Source: Ponticaulis sp. (lineage in GTDB: Bacteria; Pseudomonadota; Alphaproteobacteria; Caulobacterales; Hyphomonadaceae). Taken from it: DNA of 64,000 nt. Location of the stretch: NCBI GenBank assembly GCA_002723155.1, contig PBNO01000006.1, positions 772,438 through 836,437 on the forward strand. Direction: 5' to 3'. Shown piece by piece: positions 62,782-64,000 of the stretch. A program made the position numbers and the translations under genes. The notes beneath the pieces are model-generated. The model was given only the letters and a program-made list of their open reading frames with translations. It did not search any database and was not told the origin of the DNA. How positions within the stretch are numbered: the stretch's first letter is position 1; every line of letters begins with the position of its first letter.

Positions 62782-64000
62782 CTAAAGGTCGAATTCCCAA
62801 TAGGTCCGGCAGGTGTTCTCGTAGGCGTGTCCCTGCCAGCTGCCATGCGCATCGCTTTCCTGTGTAGATAGGCACCAGCCGGAGTCGTTGCTGGCACCCA
62901 GCACCTTCACCTCGACGCCATCGCGTTCAACGAAGATTTGATCGAGCATAGCGCCATCGCTACCCGCGGTATGGATCTGCAGATAACGCGGCGTACCGGT
63001 GACGATCGTATCCCACTCCATATCGCGGCAAATCGGGAGAATTGGCGCGTTCGTATCTTCCTGGAAGGAACTCCGGCCGATCTCACGGCGGTTAGAGTCG
63101 AGATACACAGCCGTCAGACGGCTACCCGTACCTTCGTTGTCGATGCCGTCCACGTCACAGTCGATATCCAGCGAATAGCGGTGGGTGGTCGTGTTCCCGC
63201 GCTGTGCGAGAATCCGGTCACGCGGGTTATCAACCGGCAGGTTTGAATAGCTCCAGGTATGTTCAGACGTACACACCCCATCAGCCGCATATTGCCATGA
63301 GCCCTGCCCATCGCTGGCCTCAGTGGACAGACACCAGCCTTTGTCGTTGTTCGCACCGAAGGTCGCGACTTCATCGCCGTTACGGTTGAGGATGATACGG
63401 TCAATCATGAAGGCATCGCCGCCATCGGTACTGATTTTCACGTATTCAGCATCACCATTGGTCGTGGCTTCGATTTCCGGATTCCGCAACATGCAGGCAC
63501 CCTGCGTGAACTGATTGCTGCTTGCCCGGCCGACTTGTTGCCAGTTGCTGTCATAGAAGGTCGCGGTGATGTTGGCACCCGTCCAGTCATTCGTAATGTT
63601 CTCGGTCGAACAGTCGATATTGACGGAATAGCGCTGCGTGGTTCTGATGTCATTCTGAGCGATAATCGCATCGCGCGGGTTCTCAACCGGCAGATTTGAA
63701 TAGCTCCAGGTGTGCTCTGACGTACAGATCCCACCCGCTGCATATTCCCAGCTTCCGCGTCCATCATCAGCGTCGGTCGACAGACACCAGCCACGGTCAT
63801 TGTTCGCACCGAAAGCAGAAATCTCTACACCCTGACGATACATCAGAATGCGGTCGATCATGAACGCGTCAGACCCGTTCGTGCTGATCTTCACATATTC
63901 GGCTTCGCCATTCAGCGTGGCCTCCAATGCCGGATTTCTGATGAAACAAGCGCCATTGGAGATGTCATCGCGTGCCGCACGGCCGAGCTCTCTCCAATTG
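62782..64000 (-). CDS. secreted protein with at least three four-cysteine modules (5' end outside window)
   Basis: Reading frame is open to the window edge (406 codons visible). Two type B modules and a terminal type A module are in tandem. Type B: NIDCSTENITNDWTGANI, GACMLRNPEIEATTNGDAEY, DAFMIDRI, FGANNDKGWCLST, GVCTSEHTWSYSNLPV; type A: DCDVDGIDNEG, ICRDMEWDT, GWCLST, CRTYWEFDL. The first visible module lacks its first Cys because it continues beyond base 64000. No signal peptide is visible for that reason. Modules are ~145 residues each. Unrecognised family; same composition as the neighbours. Confidence 0.8.
   Translation of the reverse strand, partial: NWRELGRAARDDISNGACFIRNPALEATLNGEAEYVKISTNGSDAFMIDRILMYRQGVEISAFGANNDRGWCLSTDADDGRGSWEYAAGGICTSEHTWSYSNLPVENPRDAIIAQNDIRTTQRYSVNIDCSTENITNDWTGANITATFYDSNWQQVGRASSNQFTQGACMLRNPEIEATTNGDAEYVKISTDGGDAFMIDRIILNRNGDEVATFGANNDKGWCLSTEASDGQGSWQYAADGVCTSEHTWSYSNLPVDNPRDRILAQRGNTTTHRYSLDIDCDVDGIDNEGTGSRLTAVYLDSNRREIGRSSFQEDTNAPILPICRDMEWDTIVTGTPRYLQIHTAGSDGAMLDQIFVERDGVEVKVLGASNDSGWCLSTQESDAHGSWQGHAYENTCRTYWEFDL

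Overview
The window looks like a chromosomal segment of a moderately GC-rich alphaproteobacterium, most likely a marine Hyphomonadaceae/Caulobacterales- or Rhodobacterales-type heterotroph (inference). The support is gene content: a long acyl-CoA dehydrogenase of the methylsuccinyl-CoA dehydrogenase type (ethylmalonyl-CoA pathway), a PduO-type cobalamin adenosyltransferase next to a twin-transmembrane protein, etfBA and 3-hydroxybutyryl-CoA dehydrogenase in a broken but recognisable order, a chorismate mutase-hisC-prephenate dehydrogenase operon, and a YxxGPDRRR-tailed response regulator. No rRNA, tRNA, CRISPR array, prophage or insertion-sequence transposase was seen.

Layout. 0-8 kb: periplasmic msrA, then a yfhM-pbpC pair (alpha-2-macroglobulin with intact thioester plus penicillin-binding protein 1C). 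8-19 kb: mostly housekeeping genes (HI0933-type flavoprotein, acyltransferase, folD, yggT, ttcA, beta-carbonic anhydrase, SDR, HAD, AGCS symporter, response regulator), interrupted at 10.4-11.1 kb by an HNH gene and a GIY-YIG gene bracketed by inverted palindromic repeats. 19-32 kb: M20 peptidase, Rieske oxygenase, PRC-barrel protein, mcd, small genes, the adenosyltransferase preceded by a 64-bp direct repeat, a Fur-box-preceded TonB receptor, and etfBA. 32-34 kb: an AT-rich orphan KAP-like P-loop ATPase between a terminator and a cluster of hairpins. 34-50 kb: accessory metabolic genes, including a LysR-linked cupin/alcohol dehydrogenase/cyclophilin-like/aldo-keto reductase run, an HxlR-linked SDR/isomerase pair, katG, thioesterase, kynureninase with a formamidase-like lipoprotein, and a molybdopterin oxidoreductase. 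50-60 kb: TMEM175-like channel, DUF4272 protein, nfeD-qmcA, an HscC-type Hsp70 with its J-protein, 3-hydroxybutyryl-CoA dehydrogenase, and the aromatic amino acid operon. 60-64 kb: three adjacent secreted proteins built from one repeated four-cysteine module that I do not recognise.

How the genes fit together. Mcd and other acyl-CoA dehydrogenases pass electrons to EtfAB; the adenosyltransferase would make the cofactor for the mutases of the ethylmalonyl/methylmalonyl-CoA route; 3-hydroxybutyryl-CoA dehydrogenase feeds the same C4 pool. HscC and its J-protein overlap and should act as one chaperone unit, as should NfeD-QmcA at the membrane.

The least explained items are the secreted four-cysteine module family, the alcohol dehydrogenase with two translation starts (Tat-exported and cytosolic), the cyclophilin-like gene whose natural start codon seems to have become ATA, the alternative-pairing leader of the AGCS symporter, and the isolated KAP-like ATPase. 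Starts were chosen by eye from Shine-Dalgarno (SD) spacing and signal peptides; family names come from motif recognition without database searches.
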